DNA of 64,000 nt from Clostridium sartagoforme (GCF_004794105.1 NZ_SRYR01000001.1:806001-870000), one strand, 5' to 3'. Counted from the first letter of the stretch, positions 27,645 to 37,297 are shown. The notes: generated from the sequence alone by a model not told the origin. A program made the numbers and translations.

Positions 27645-27992
27645 ATGGTAGGATATTCAAATGAGCTTGGAAATATACATTACTCTGAAGAGGTACTTGC
27701 TAAGATAGTAGGTTTATCTACTATGGAGTGCTATGGCGTAGTAGGAATGGTTTCCAAGAACGCAACAGAAGGACTATGGGAATTAATGAGAATAGAGAAT
27801 TTAAGCAAAGGTGTAAAGCTAAAAGTTAATGAAGATAAATTAGTTGTAGAATTATTTGTTATGGTTGAATATGGCACAAAAATTTCAGAAATAGCAAATA
27901 ACATTATACAAAAGGTGCGCTATAGTGTGGAAAACTTTACTGGATTAAAAGTTTCATCTGTTACAGTAAATGTTCAAGCAGTTAGAGTCTAG
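27645..27992 (+). CDS. yloU: Asp23/Gls24 family envelope stress response protein (YloU)
   Basis: 115-residue cytoplasmic protein of the Asp23 family. In staphylococci Asp23 lies on the inner membrane face and is linked to envelope stress. Conserved features: YSEEVLAKIVGLSTMECYGVVGM at the N-terminus, KVNEDKLVVELFVMVEYGTKISEIANNI in the middle, VTVNVQAVRV at the end. AGGAGG precedes the ATG. It is followed 11 nt later by fakA, the same pair as Bacillus yloU-yloV. Confidence 0.92.
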   Translation: MVGYSNELGNIHYSEEVLAKIVGLSTMECYGVVGMVSKNATEGLWELMRIENLSKGVKLKVNEDKLVVELFVMVEYGTKISEIANNIIQKVRYSVENFTGLKVSSVTVNVQAVRV

Positions 27993-28003
27993 GAGGTAAA
28001 AAG

Positions 28004-29650
28004 ATGAAATATCAGACTATAAATGGCCATGATTTTTATAACATGGTTGTTAATGCTAGCAATAGATTATTAGAAGAAAGTGAATATGTTAATGCATTAA
28101 ATGTATTCCCTGTTCCAGATGGAGATACAGGTACTAACATGTCAGCTACTTTTAAGTCAGCAGTTAAGGAAATAGAAGGCTTAAATTCTAGTTCTATTGG
28201 AGAAACTTCAAAGAAGCTTGCTAAAGGAGCTTTAATGGGAGCGAGAGGTAACTCAGGAGTTATCTTATCTCAAATCTTAAGAGGTATTTCAAAGGGGTTA
28301 GAAGGAAAAGAAGCAGTAGATGCTGTTGAACTTGCTATTGCATTTAAAGAAGGAAGTACAGCTGCTTACAAAGCGGTTATGAGACCTACTGAAGGAACAA
28401 TATTATCTGTTATAAGAGCTGCAGCAGAAGCTGCTATTGAAACAGATAAAAAAGATATAGTAGAGTTAATGGATGTTATAGTAACAGAAGCAAAGGTTAT
28501 GCTTGATAAAACACCAGAATTATTACCAGCTTTAAAGAAAGCTAAGGTTGTAGATTCAGGTGGAATGGGATTATACATTATATTAAATGGAATGTATGAT
28601 GCATTAAAGAATGATATAAAGGCAGAAATTAAAGATATCAAACCATCAGAAGCTAAGATGCAAGGTGCTCAAGGTACTGAAGATATAGATATTAAATTTG
28701 GATACTGTACTGAATTTATCATTTTAGCTGATGCAAGTAAGGCAGAAAAGTTTAGAGATGATATAATACCTATGGGAGATTCTCAAGTAGTTGTTGGATA
28801 TGAAGATGTAATAAAGGTTCATATTCATACAAATGATCCTGGAGCAGTTTTAGCAAAAGCTGTACAATTAGGTGAATTATCTAAGATAAAAATAGATAAT
28901 ATGAGAGAAGAACATAGAGAAGTTCTTTTAAGCAAAGAAGAATATAAGCTTAAGGATCAAAATGTTGAAGCTGCTGTAGAAGTAGAAGAAGCTAAAAAGT
29001 ATGCTTTTGTTGCTGTTGCAATGGGAGATGGTATTACAAATATATTTAAAGATTTAGGTGTAGATTACGTAATTGAAGGTGGTCAAACTATGAACCCTTC
29101 TACTCAAGATATTATGGAGTGTATAGCGAATCTAAATGCTGAGAATATTTTTGTTCTTCCAAATAATAAAAACATTATAATGTCAGCAAATCAAGCTGCT
29201 GAAATTTCTGATAAGAATGTTATTGTTATACCAACTACTTCAATACCTCAAGGGATAACTTGTGTAACTATGTTTAATCCTGAAAATGAAGTAGCTGAAA
29301 ATGAAGAAGCTTTAAAAGAAGCTATGGAAATGGTTAAGACAGGTTCTGTAACATATGCTGTAAGAGATACAGAAATGGATGGAATTGAGATTAAAGAAGG
29401 CAATATGCTAGGTTTAGTAGAAGGTAAAATTAAGAAGGTAGGAGAAAGCCACTGCAAGGTAGCTGAAGAAGTATTAGAAGAAATGATAGATGAAGATAGT
29501 GAACTTATTACTATTTTCTACGGAAGTGATATTTCTGAAGAAGAAGCGGAAAGCTTTACTGAAAAGCTTGAAGAAAAGTATCCTGACTTAGATGTTCAAT
29601 GCTATGAAGGTGCGCAACCTCTTTACTACTTCTTATTATCTGTAGAATAA
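28004..29650 (+). CDS. fakA: DAK2 domain fatty-acid kinase subunit FakA-like (YloV)
   Basis: ATP-binding subunit of the fatty acid kinase, which phosphorylates exogenous fatty acids held by DegV-type FakB proteins. 548 residues, the length of the staphylococcal protein. N-terminal DhaL/DAK2 kinase domain about 1-200 with NVFPVPDGDTGTNMSATF (metal-binding Asp residues) and GARGNSGVILSQILRG. Middle region and C-terminal DegV-like part from about 310 (GDGITNIFKDLGVDYVIEGG). No fakB gene is nearby, so the substrate partner must be elsewhere. A terminator follows. Confidence 0.9.
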   Translation: MKYQTINGHDFYNMVVNASNRLLEESEYVNALNVFPVPDGDTGTNMSATFKSAVKEIEGLNSSSIGETSKKLAKGALMGARGNSGVILSQILRGISKGLEGKEAVDAVELAIAFKEGSTAAYKAVMRPTEGTILSVIRAAAEAAIETDKKDIVELMDVIVTEAKVMLDKTPELLPALKKAKVVDSGGMGLYIILNGMYDALKNDIKAEIKDIKPSEAKMQGAQGTEDIDIKFGYCTEFIILADASKAEKFRDDIIPMGDSQVVVGYEDVIKVHIHTNDPGAVLAKAVQLGELSKIKIDNMREEHREVLLSKEEYKLKDQNVEAAVEVEEAKKYAFVAVAMGDGITNIFKDLGVDYVIEGGQTMNPSTQDIMECIANLNAENIFVLPNNKNIIMSANQAAEISDKNVIVIPTTSIPQGITCVTMFNPENEVAENEEALKEAMEMVKTGSVTYAVRDTEMDGIEIKEGNMLGLVEGKIKKVGESHCKVAEEVLEEMIDEDSELITIFYGSDISEEEAESFTEKLEEKYPDLDVQCYEGAQPLYYFLLSVE

Positions 29651-29655
29651 TAAAT

Positions 29656-29703
29656 AAGCACAAGTTACTACTTTTATTTACATAAGTGGGAACTTGTGCT
29701 TTA
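29656..29703 (+). terminator. Terminator after fakA
   Basis: AAGCACAAGTT (29656-29666) / AACTTGTGCTT (29691-29701) with an inner CTACTT / AAGTGG pairing; T-rich 3' side is short. Confidence 0.75.
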
Positions 29704-29739
29704 ATATTTAACGTATATATAAAAAATTGAGGTGAAAAT

Positions 29740-31770
29740 ATGGATATAAAAATGGAAGTATCCACCTTAAAAGGAGTAGGTCCAAAATTAACAGAAAAAC
29801 TGAATAAGTGTGGTATTTTTACTATTTATGATTTGCTTTTATATTTTCCAAGAGATTATGAGTTTATTAAAAGTGATGTAGATTTTGATGAAATAGATGG
29901 AGAAGAAAAACAAATTTTATCTTGTAGAGTTATAGGATATGATAGAGATATTAAAACTAAAAATGGTAAGGTTTTAAGTACTATTAAATTTGATTATAAT
30001 GGTCATATTGTTCTTGGAAAATGGTTTAATCAAAAATACATAAAAAATACCTTTAAAATGAATAATACATATGATTTAGTGGGGAAATTTAAAAAGATAG
30101 GTAAAATGTTAGAGGTTGTTAATCCTATGGTTGGGTGTAACGATGCTAAGAAAAGTGAGATTATCCCGAAATATCCCCTAAAAGGTGATTTAAATGATAG
30201 GGTTATAGCAAAACTCATTAATGAGGCCTTAGATAAGGTTATTATAACCGATAATTTACCTAAATATATTTTAGAAAAGTATAATTTATTAGACTTAGAT
30301 ACAGCAATTAGGGAAATTCACTTTCCAAAAGGAAAGATTGAATTAACTAGTGCAGTTAATAGATTAAAGTTTCAAGAGTTATTCACTTATTCTATGAAGC
30401 TTCTATTATTAAAAAATAACTTAAGAAGTAGTGATGGAATATCATTTCAGTGGCATGATGAATTAGTAAAATTAAAAGAATCCCTTCCTTTTAAGTTAAC
30501 GGATGCCCAAACTAATGTAGTAAGAGATATTTTAAGAGATCAAAAAAGCAAATATTCTATGAATAGATTAGTTCAAGGAGATGTAGGAAGCGGAAAAACT
30601 ATTGTTGCATTAATTGCAATATTTAATGTTATAAAAAATGGATATCAAGCAACTTTAATGGCACCAACAGAAATACTTGCTAATCAGCATTATAAAGAAG
30701 CTTTAAAAATATATAAGGATTTTGATATTAAAGTTGAGCTTTTAACAGGTAGTACTAGTGCAAAGGAAAAGAAGAGGATTAAGGAATTAATTTTAGGGGG
30801 CACACCTTTATTAGTAGTAGGAACTCATGCTCTAATACAAGAGGATGTAGATTTTACGAATCTTGGATTGGCTATTACTGATGAACAACATAGGTTTGGA
30901 GTTGAGCAAAGGAATAAGCTAATAAATAAAGGTAGAAGACCTGATGTTTTAGTAATGACAGCAACTCCAATACCAAGAACCTTAGCACTTTATATGTATT
31001 CGGACTTAGATGTTTCTATTATAGATCAGTTGCCACCAGGAAGAAAGAAAATAGATACTAGGTTTTATACTGATAAAAATAGAATGGAAGCTTATGATTT
31101 AGCTTTAAGAGAAATAAGTTCTGGAAGGCAAGTTTATATAGTCTGTCCTTTAATTGAAGAAAATGAAAAAATGGAATTAAATTCTGTTGAAACTCTATAT
31201 GAAGAATTAAAAAGTGATGTTTTTAAGAATGTTACTGTAGAAATACTTCATGGTAAGATGAAGCCAAAAGAAAAGGATGATATAATAAATTCATTTAAGG
31301 AAGGTAATACAAAGGTAATAATATCAACTACTGTTATTGAAGTAGGGGTGAATGTACCAAATGCTTCAGTTATGATTATTGAGAATTCAGAAAGGTTTGG
31401 CTTAGCACAGCTTCATCAATTAAGGGGAAGGGTTGGAAGAGGAGAATATGCTTCTTATTGCATTCTAATAGGTAAGGCAAATAACAATAAGACTAAGAAG
31501 AGGATGGAAATAATGACATCATCAACAGACGGTTTCTTTATATCTGAACAAGACTTAAAGTTAAGGGGAGCTGGAGAGATGTTTGGTCTTAGACAAAGTG
31601 GGGATATAGGATTAGTACTTGCAGACATATATGAAGATATAGATATATTAAAATGCTCAAGATATGAAGCGAGTAAATTAATATCTTCAAATGAAAGAGA
31701 AAATGTAAAATTATGCATAGAAATATCTAAATCTATTGAAAGATATAGTCGATATATTTGTTTTAATTAA
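29740..31770 (+). CDS. recG: ATP-dependent DNA helicase RecG
   Basis: Branch-migration helicase for stalled forks and recombination intermediates. 676 residues. The N-terminal wedge (OB fold, about 50-150) begins with the helix-hairpin-helix-like LKGVGPKLTEKLNKCGI. Helicase motifs follow: Walker A GDVGSGKTIVAL near 280, DEQHRFGVEQR (DExH box), TATPIPRTLAL, RGRVGRG. C-terminal helical region ends the protein. Start behind TTGAGGTG. Confidence 0.97.
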   Translation: MDIKMEVSTLKGVGPKLTEKLNKCGIFTIYDLLLYFPRDYEFIKSDVDFDEIDGEEKQILSCRVIGYDRDIKTKNGKVLSTIKFDYNGHIVLGKWFNQKYIKNTFKMNNTYDLVGKFKKIGKMLEVVNPMVGCNDAKKSEIIPKYPLKGDLNDRVIAKLINEALDKVIITDNLPKYILEKYNLLDLDTAIREIHFPKGKIELTSAVNRLKFQELFTYSMKLLLLKNNLRSSDGISFQWHDELVKLKESLPFKLTDAQTNVVRDILRDQKSKYSMNRLVQGDVGSGKTIVALIAIFNVIKNGYQATLMAPTEILANQHYKEALKIYKDFDIKVELLTGSTSAKEKKRIKELILGGTPLLVVGTHALIQEDVDFTNLGLAITDEQHRFGVEQRNKLINKGRRPDVLVMTATPIPRTLALYMYSDLDVSIIDQLPPGRKKIDTRFYTDKNRMEAYDLALREISSGRQVYIVCPLIEENEKMELNSVETLYEELKSDVFKNVTVEILHGKMKPKEKDDIINSFKEGNTKVIISTTVIEVGVNVPNASVMIIENSERFGLAQLHQLRGRVGRGEYASYCILIGKANNNKTKKRMEIMTSSTDGFFISEQDLKLRGAGEMFGLRQSGDIGLVLADIYEDIDILKCSRYEASKLISSNERENVKLCIEISKSIERYSRYICFN

Positions 31771-31775
31771 AAAAA

Positions 31776-31804
31776 TTGTATATAAATTAATATTATGATA
31801 AAAT
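31776..31804 (+). promoter_or_regulatory. Sigma-A promoter of rsmD-coaD
   Basis: TTGTAT (31776-31781), 17 bp, TAAAAT (31799-31804), starting just after the recG stop and 31 nt before rsmD. Confidence 0.6.
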
Positions 31805-31834
31805 TGAAATAATGATAGCTAAGGAGGAAATTAC

Positions 31835-32389
31835 ATGAGGATAATAGCAGGAAAAGCTAGAGGTAGAAAGCTTATTCCGCCTGAAACTATAGAAACTAGA
31901 CCAACTCTAGATAGAGTAAAAGAAGCTATGTTTAGCATAATTCAAAATTACATACAAGATGCAGTAGTTTTAGATGTATTTGCAGGAACTGGGAGTCTTG
32001 GTTTAGAAGCAGCAAGTAGAGGTGCTAAGGAAGTATATTTAGTAGATAAGAGCAATACAACTTATCCGCTATTAGAAAAAAATATAGAAAACTTAAAATT
32101 TAAGGATTTTTGTTTTCCTTTAAATACGGATTCTTACGATGCTTTAAAAACTTTAAGTAAAAAAGGGAAAGTCTTTGATATAATTTTTATTGATCCGCCA
32201 TATTGCAAAGAAATGATACCAAAAGCAATAGAAATAATTAAAGAAAATAATATGTTAGATAAAGATGGAATAATAGTAACGAAAATTGATTCAATTGAAG
32301 AAATATATGAGGGATATAAAGATATACAAAATGTAAAAAGTAAAAAGTATGGGAATACTACAGTATGCTTATATAAATATGAGGAGTAA
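31835..32389 (+). CDS. rsmD: 16S rRNA (guanine(966)-N2)-methyltransferase RsmD
   Basis: SAM-dependent methylation of G966 in 16S rRNA. 184 residues. N-terminus MRIIAGKARGRKL, then RPTLDRVKEAMFSII, SAM-binding LDVFAGTGSLGLEAASRGA and catalytic DPPY (IIFIDPPYCKEM) typical of N2-guanine/N6-adenine enzymes. AAGGAGG site. coaD begins 6 nt later; rsmD-coaD is a conserved pair. Confidence 0.96.
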   Translation: MRIIAGKARGRKLIPPETIETRPTLDRVKEAMFSIIQNYIQDAVVLDVFAGTGSLGLEAASRGAKEVYLVDKSNTTYPLLEKNIENLKFKDFCFPLNTDSYDALKTLSKKGKVFDIIFIDPPYCKEMIPKAIEIIKENNMLDKDGIIVTKIDSIEEIYEGYKDIQNVKSKKYGNTTVCLYKYEE

Positions 32390-32395
32390 TTAAAA

Positions 32396-32881
32396 GTGAG
32401 AGATATGAATATTGCGATATATCCAGGAAGCTTTGATCCAATTACTAAAGGGCATTTGGATATAATAGATAGAGGTTCTAAAATTTATGATAAGCTTATA
32501 GTAGCTGTTTTAGTTAATGTTGATAAGAAGTGTTTATTTAGCATTGATGAAAGAGTTGAACTTATAAAAAGAGTAACAAAAGATTTAGATAATGTGGAAG
32601 TTTTAAGCTTCGAAGGTCTTCTAGTAGATTTTGCTAGGTTACATAATTCTAAAGTTATTTTAAAGGGTCTTAGAACAATGTCAGATTTTGAATATGAGTT
32701 TCAGATGGCACTTATGAATTCAAAATTAAACCCAGATATAGAAACGGTATTTATGATGACATCTTCAGCATATTCTTATGTAAGTTCATCTTCTGTAAAG
32801 CAAGTTGCGAAATTCGGAGGATCAATTAATGGATTAGTTCCAGAAGAGTTAATAGAAGAAGTTATGGATAAGTTTAATTAA
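32396..32881 (+). CDS. coaD: Phosphopantetheine adenylyltransferase
   Basis: Transfers AMP from ATP to 4'-phosphopantetheine, the penultimate step of coenzyme A synthesis. 161 residues from GTG 32396, which has GAGGAG 9 nt upstream. The in-frame ATG 32405 ([12 protein letters not shown]) is the alternative and gives 158 residues. Nucleotidyl-transferase motif [15 protein letters not shown] (T/HxGH) and C-terminal [23 protein letters not shown], containing the ISSS-like ATP-binding motif. Confidence 0.96.
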   Translation: MRDMNIAIYPGSFDPITKGHLDIIDRGSKIYDKLIVAVLVNVDKKCLFSIDERVELIKRVTKDLDNVEVLSFEGLLVDFARLHNSKVILKGLRTMSDFEYEFQMALMNSKLNPDIETVFMMTSSAYSYVSSSSVKQVAKFGGSINGLVPEELIEEVMDKFN

Positions 32882-32902
32882 TAATATAGAGGGGGAATAG
32901 GG

Positions 32903-33439
32903 ATGGATAAAGTTGAAGTAAACATTATTGAACTTTTAGATTACTTAGAAGAAATATTAGACAATGCACCCAAGGTACCTATAACAGGTAAAAGTGTAGT
33001 AGATAAAAAAGATATTTTAGAGGTTATTGACCAAATACATAGCTATTTACCAGATTCAATAAGAAAAGCAGAGTGGATAGTTAATGAGAAAGACAAAATT
33101 ATTAGTAGCGCTCAAAAGGAATATGAAACTACAAAAGCTGAAATAATGGAAATGATGAAGCAAAATGTTGAAAATCATGATGTAGTTAAAGAAGCTAAGG
33201 CTAGAGCAAATGAAATAATTGCCCTAGCACAAAGGGATGCTAAGGCAATTAGATTAGGTTCAAGAGAGTATTCCATCGAGATTCTATCTGAATTAGACAG
33301 ACAAATTGAAGCTAAAAAGGTTGAACTAATTCAAAATATGCAAAAATCTTTTGAGTCAGTAGCTAAAGAAATAGATGAAAATTTAAGCAGTAATGGAGCT
33401 ATGATAAAAGAAAATATTTCTGAATTAAGAGGAATGTAA
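32903..33439 (+). CDS. Coiled-coil protein of unknown function downstream of coaD
   Basis: 178-residue soluble protein with no signal peptide, membrane helix or catalytic motif. The first 60 residues are helical with a Pro/Gly break (APKVPITGK). From about 60 to 175 it is mostly charged coiled coil (EKDKIISSAQKEYETTKAEI..., EAKARANEIIALAQRDAKAIR). The KARANEIIALAQRDAKAI pattern resembles stalk or scaffold proteins such as ATP synthase b/E subunits and DivIVA-like factors; homologues in clostridia are often simply called ATPase. No P-loop is present, so that name is not supported. Start behind GAGGGGG. Its 3' end overlaps convergent ylbJ by 15 bases. Confidence 0.85.
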   Translation: MDKVEVNIIELLDYLEEILDNAPKVPITGKSVVDKKDILEVIDQIHSYLPDSIRKAEWIVNEKDKIISSAQKEYETTKAEIMEMMKQNVENHDVVKEAKARANEIIALAQRDAKAIRLGSREYSIEILSELDRQIEAKKVELIQNMQKSFESVAKEIDENLSSNGAMIKENISELRGM

Positions 33440-34609
33440 CTTTAACTTTAATTTTTTTATTGTAATAGTGAAGATTAATGTTGCTATTAAAATGGTTAAT
33501 ATTAAAACAAAAGTCTTAAGAGTTACAATATTAGAATTATAGCTATAATTACTATTAAATGTTTCTATGGATTTTAAAATAATATTACTAGATATAAATG
33601 TTATTATAAAACCAATTATTCCTTGAATAAACTTAAGGAAAATATATTTTTTGAAATTTGGATTATCTTTACTAATAAACGAAGCTACTTGAGCAATAAT
33701 AGAAAGGCTTGAAAAGCAAAGTATAAAGCTTATTAAACTTAGCTTTAAACTTATAGCTATATTGATAGATGCAATTAATTTTGCTCCATTAGTAAATTCA
33801 ATGCTTCCAAGTAGTAAATTATATATAATTTCACTAGTAGAATTAAAATATTGAGATAAGTTTATAAAAGCAGCGCTAATTAGGGTGTTGCTTTTTATTA
33901 TACTTATTATTACAGAAAATAATATTACAAAAGCACTAATATTTAAGGTGGTATTTAAAGCTCCTTCAATAGCAAATTTTAGGTTTGTGCCAAAGGGCTT
34001 ATTTTCAAAGTTAACTTTTTTACTTGGAATGTTTTTAATATCTTCTTTCTTTCTAGTAATTATACCAATTATTATTGTAGATAAATAATTTGCAATTAAA
34101 AGTATATATCCATAACGTATATCATTAAGCATAGAAACAGAAATAGCGCCAAGAATAAATATAGGACCAGCATTAGAAGCAATATTTAATAATCTTTCAT
34201 ATTCCTTTTTATGTATAAATCCAAGATTATATATATCAGATGCATATTTTGCACCTAGGGGATATCCGCAAATAAAGCTTGCTACTATTGGGAAGGAGCA
34301 GTTATTGGATAATCCTAAAGGTCTGCATATTAAAGGACCTAATATTTTAGAATATAGGGTAATGCCATCATAACATATTAGTAAGTTACAAATTACAGTG
34401 AAAGGAAAGATTGTAGGTAAAATTGCTGTAAAAGCTAATTTAGCACCTGATATTGCAGCACCTATACTACTTTCTAAATTAATTACAAATAAAATGATAA
34501 GGAAAGTAATTAGAAAGCAAATAATGTAATTTTTTTTGATATCAAGAAGTTTTAGTAGTAGAGCAATTAGCAAAAATATAAAAAGCCATAAAATATAAAT
34601 ACTAAACAT
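33425..34609 (-). CDS. ylbJ: Sporulation integral membrane protein YlbJ
   Basis: 394-residue membrane protein with about 8-10 hydrophobic segments, needed for normal spore formation in Bacillus (mother cell, sigma-E regulon). Its molecular role is unknown; it belongs to the nucleoside-transporter/Gate-like family. Recognised by SGAKLAFTAILPTIFPFTVICNLL, RPLGLSNNCSFPIVASFICGYPLGAKYASDIY (Gate motif) and the IASNAGPIFILGAISVSM stretch. Minus-strand start behind AGGAGGTAA. In Bacillus it also lies close to coaD (ylbI) and tmcAL (ylbM). Confidence 0.9.
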   Translation of the reverse strand: MFSIYILWLFIFLLIALLLKLLDIKKNYIICFLITFLIILFVINLESSIGAAISGAKLAFTAILPTIFPFTVICNLLICYDGITLYSKILGPLICRPLGLSNNCSFPIVASFICGYPLGAKYASDIYNLGFIHKKEYERLLNIASNAGPIFILGAISVSMLNDIRYGYILLIANYLSTIIIGIITRKKEDIKNIPSKKVNFENKPFGTNLKFAIEGALNTTLNISAFVILFSVIISIIKSNTLISAAFINLSQYFNSTSEIIYNLLLGSIEFTNGAKLIASINIAISLKLSLISFILCFSSLSIIAQVASFISKDNPNFKKYIFLKFIQGIIGFIITFISSNIILKSIETFNSNYSYNSNIVTLKTFVLILTILIATLIFTITIKKLKLKLHSS

Positions 34610-34851
34610 AGAAATTACCTCCTATAATCTATGTTTCAATAAATGAGTTACCTTTAATGTTTTATATTATTTTAAGTGAAAAACATATTGTAAAGTAAGT
34701 GACATTAATGAAAGCATAGATTTATTTAATTCTTATATAAGTTTATTAAGTAATTACCTTACTTAATAACTAATACTAGAAAAAATAATTTAATTAAATG
34801 TAGGATTTTCTAAAGCTTATATATGTATATTCATATGGCTTCTTAATATTA

Positions 34852-36054
34852 TTATTTTATAATAGGTGAATTTAAAAAATCACTTAAAGGATTATATTTA
34901 TTATTTAAAATAGAATAAGCCTTACTACTTTGTATATCTAAAGATAAAAGTGGGTTGTTATGATTTTTTTGCACCTTTGTTATTATTGGAATAGTAGATT
35001 TCTTCTTCATTTCTTTTAATATAAGTTTCCCTTTATCATTAAAAGCCAGTACTCTAGCATAAAGATTATTTTCGTCAATTAATGAATTGAAATCATAATT
35101 ATCTAGTGAAATAAATATTTGAGCTAATATTCTGGAGATTTTTGTATAAGTATATCTCTTACTTTTTATATTTAAAATGAATTCTTCTAAACTTTGACTA
35201 TTATAAATTTCCTTAATTAGTTTATTATCTAAACCTTCTTTAACTTCTAAAATATTGTTAAAGTTTATACAATTAGTTAATAATTTATATTTAATAAATG
35301 AATACATATCTTCTGAAAATACAAAAGGATATTTATTATTTTTAAGATTGGTTAAGATATCTATAGAAGGCTTTGGCATATAATTCTCTAAGTTTTTTAT
35401 TGAATTACAATCTTTTAAATTTTTTCTAATGCTAGTTGCTGATGAAAAAATTGAATTTAATTCATTATCGTTATAGTTGGAACCTTCTCTTTTTAAGGTC
35501 ATTGGTTTTATATGACTATTTAATTTTAGTATTGCTTTAATATATTCAATTCCTAAAATATTATTTGATGAAGATAAGATAGTATTTAAGGATTCATCTT
35601 TTAAAGTTTCTATTAAAGCAATTTCTCTAGCTTTTGCATAAGTTACACCTTTTCCTAAATTTTTCTTAATAATTTCTTTAAATTCCTCGCTTTCAAAAGT
35701 TAAAATTTTAGCAATCCTATAAAGAGAATTTACATCACCACATTCACTACCGAAAAAAAGATTATCTACTACACCTATACTATTTAATATTGAAACAGAA
35801 CCTTTAGCGAAAAACTCTGCTGAAGATAAAGCATAAAAGGTTGGAAGTTCTAATACTAAGTCAACTCCATTTAATAATGCCATTTCAGCTCTTTTCCATT
35901 TATCAATTATTGCAGGTTCTCCTCGTTGAACAAAATTTCCGCTCATAATGCATACTATACCATGTGCTTCTGTATTTTTCTTTGCAGAGTTTAAATGATA
36001 TAAATGACCATTATGAAAGGGATTATATTCTGTTATTATACCTGTTATATTCAT
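34852..36054 (-). CDS. tmcAL: tRNA(Met) cytidine acetate ligase TmcAL
   Basis: Forms N4-acetylcytidine at the wobble base of elongator tRNA(Met) from acetate and ATP. 400 residues. N-terminal nucleotidyltransferase motif GIITEYNPFHNGHLYHL (HxGH), then SGNFVQRGEPAIIDKWKRAEMAL and GVDLVLELPTFYALSSAEFFA, all hallmark YlbM/TmcAL segments. The middle LKREGSNYND and a helical C-terminal half follow. Minus-strand start behind AAGGAGTG. It diverges from pta (221 bp apart), the source of acetyl phosphate and acetate. Confidence 0.94.
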   Translation of the reverse strand: MNITGIITEYNPFHNGHLYHLNSAKKNTEAHGIVCIMSGNFVQRGEPAIIDKWKRAEMALLNGVDLVLELPTFYALSSAEFFAKGSVSILNSIGVVDNLFFGSECGDVNSLYRIAKILTFESEEFKEIIKKNLGKGVTYAKAREIALIETLKDESLNTILSSSNNILGIEYIKAILKLNSHIKPMTLKREGSNYNDNELNSIFSSATSIRKNLKDCNSIKNLENYMPKPSIDILTNLKNNKYPFVFSEDMYSFIKYKLLTNCINFNNILEVKEGLDNKLIKEIYNSQSLEEFILNIKSKRYTYTKISRILAQIFISLDNYDFNSLIDENNLYARVLAFNDKGKLILKEMKKKSTIPIITKVQKNHNNPLLSLDIQSSKAYSILNNKYNPLSDFLNSPIIK

Positions 36055-36163
36055 AAATACACTCCTTAATGGGAAATATAAAATTATTATAACATAATAA
36101 AAAAATAAGAAAACTTTGTATTAGTATGTTATAATAATAAAGAATTATTATTCTGAATATTTC

Positions 36164-36260
36164 CAATATAAAGAATTAATTCTTTTGGATTTTTTATATT
36201 GAAAAATATAGGTACTTAGGAGTATATTAGTATATGAAGAAAAGAGCGTATCTTTTTTGA
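36164..36260 (+). other. Leader region upstream of pta: palindrome and possible 8-codon frame
   Basis: CAATATAAA (36164-36172) / TTTATATTG (36193-36201) with an internal perfect palindrome AAAGAATT / AATTCTTT. This is followed by AGGAG (36218-36222) and a mini-frame at 36234-36260 reading MKKRAYLF. The mini-frame DNA itself can form an AAAAGA / TCTTTT hairpin right before the pta ribosome binding site. No promoter with good spacing is seen, although TATAAT occurs at 36130. Confidence 0.35.
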
Positions 36261-36275
36261 AAGGAGAAAAACGTT

Positions 36276-37271
36276 ATGGAACTTATGAATAAATTATGGA
36301 ATGCAGCGAAAGCTGATAGAAAGAGAATAGTTCTTCCAGAAGGTGATGAGGAAAGAACTTTAGTAGCAGCTGAAAAAATTCATGAGCTAGGTTTAGCTGA
36401 TGTTATTTTAGTAGGAGACAAGGATATCATAAATAATAAGGCGAAAGAGTTAGGCGTTAAGTTAGAAGGTATTGAAATAGCTGACCCTAAAACTTCAGAC
36501 AGATTAGAAGCTTATGTAAATGAGTTTTATGAATTAAGAAAAAATAAAGGAATGACTGTTGAAAAGGCAGAAAAAATCGTTAGAGATCCATTATATTTTG
36601 GAACTATGATGGTTAAACTAGATGATGCAGATGGTATGGTATCTGGAGCAGTTCATACAACAGGAGATCTTTTAAGACCAGGTCTTCAAATAATTAAAAC
36701 AGCACCAGGAGTATCAGTAGTATCGAGCTTCTTTATTATGATGGTACCAGGTTCTAAGTATGGGGAAGAAGGAATGCTTCTATTCTCAGACTGTGCAGTT
36801 AACCCAAATCCAACATATGAACAATTAGCTGCAATTGCAATTGCAACAGCAGATACTGCTAAAAATCTTTGTAAGATTGAACCAAGAGTTGCAATGCTTT
36901 CTTTCTCAACTATGGGAAGCGCAGATCATGAAATGGTAGATAAGGTTAGAAAAGCAACTGAACTTGCTAAAGAATTAAGACCTGATCTATTAATAGACGG
37001 AGAATTACAATTAGATGCTGCTATAGTAGAAAAAGTTGCTAATCAAAAAGCACCTAATAGTAATGTAGCTGGTAAAGCCAATGTATTAATTTTCCCTGAT
37101 TTACAAAGTGGAAATATTGGATATAAATTAGTTCAAAGATTTGCTAATGCAGAAGCTATTGGACCTATGTGTCAAGGTTTTGCTAAGCCAATCAATGACT
37201 TATCAAGAGGCTGTAGTTCAGATGATATAGTTAATGTTGTAGCACTGACAGCAGTTCAAGCACAAAAATAA
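36276..37271 (+). CDS. pta: Phosphate acetyltransferase
   Basis: Converts acetyl-CoA and phosphate to acetyl phosphate and CoA, first step of acetate formation. 331 residues, the short single-domain form. Motifs: RKRIVLPEGDEERTL near the start, GMVSGAVHTTGDLLRPGLQI (about 127-146), SFSTMGSADHEMVDKVR and LIDGELQLDAAIVEKVA. Strong AAAGGAG site. ackA follows 26 nt on, so acetyl phosphate goes directly to ATP and acetate, a main energy route of fermenting clostridia. Confidence 0.97.
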   Translation: MELMNKLWNAAKADRKRIVLPEGDEERTLVAAEKIHELGLADVILVGDKDIINNKAKELGVKLEGIEIADPKTSDRLEAYVNEFYELRKNKGMTVEKAEKIVRDPLYFGTMMVKLDDADGMVSGAVHTTGDLLRPGLQIIKTAPGVSVVSSFFIMMVPGSKYGEEGMLLFSDCAVNPNPTYEQLAAIAIATADTAKNLCKIEPRVAMLSFSTMGSADHEMVDKVRKATELAKELRPDLLIDGELQLDAAIVEKVANQKAPNSNVAGKANVLIFPDLQSGNIGYKLVQRFANAEAIGPMCQGFAKPINDLSRGCSSDDIVNVVALTAVQAQK

Positions 37272-37297
37272 ATACCCCCTAAGGAGGACGTAAACAA

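Noticed and set aside
33885-34088. 67-codon plus-strand frame opposite ylbJ
   Set aside because: Antisense shadow of a hydrophobic protein; no binding site or homology recognised.
34743-34769. TTATTAAGTAA / TTACTTAATAA hairpin between tmcAL and ylbJ
   Set aside because: Perfect 11 bp stem but A/T only and without a T-run on either strand; in this base composition not enough to call a terminator.
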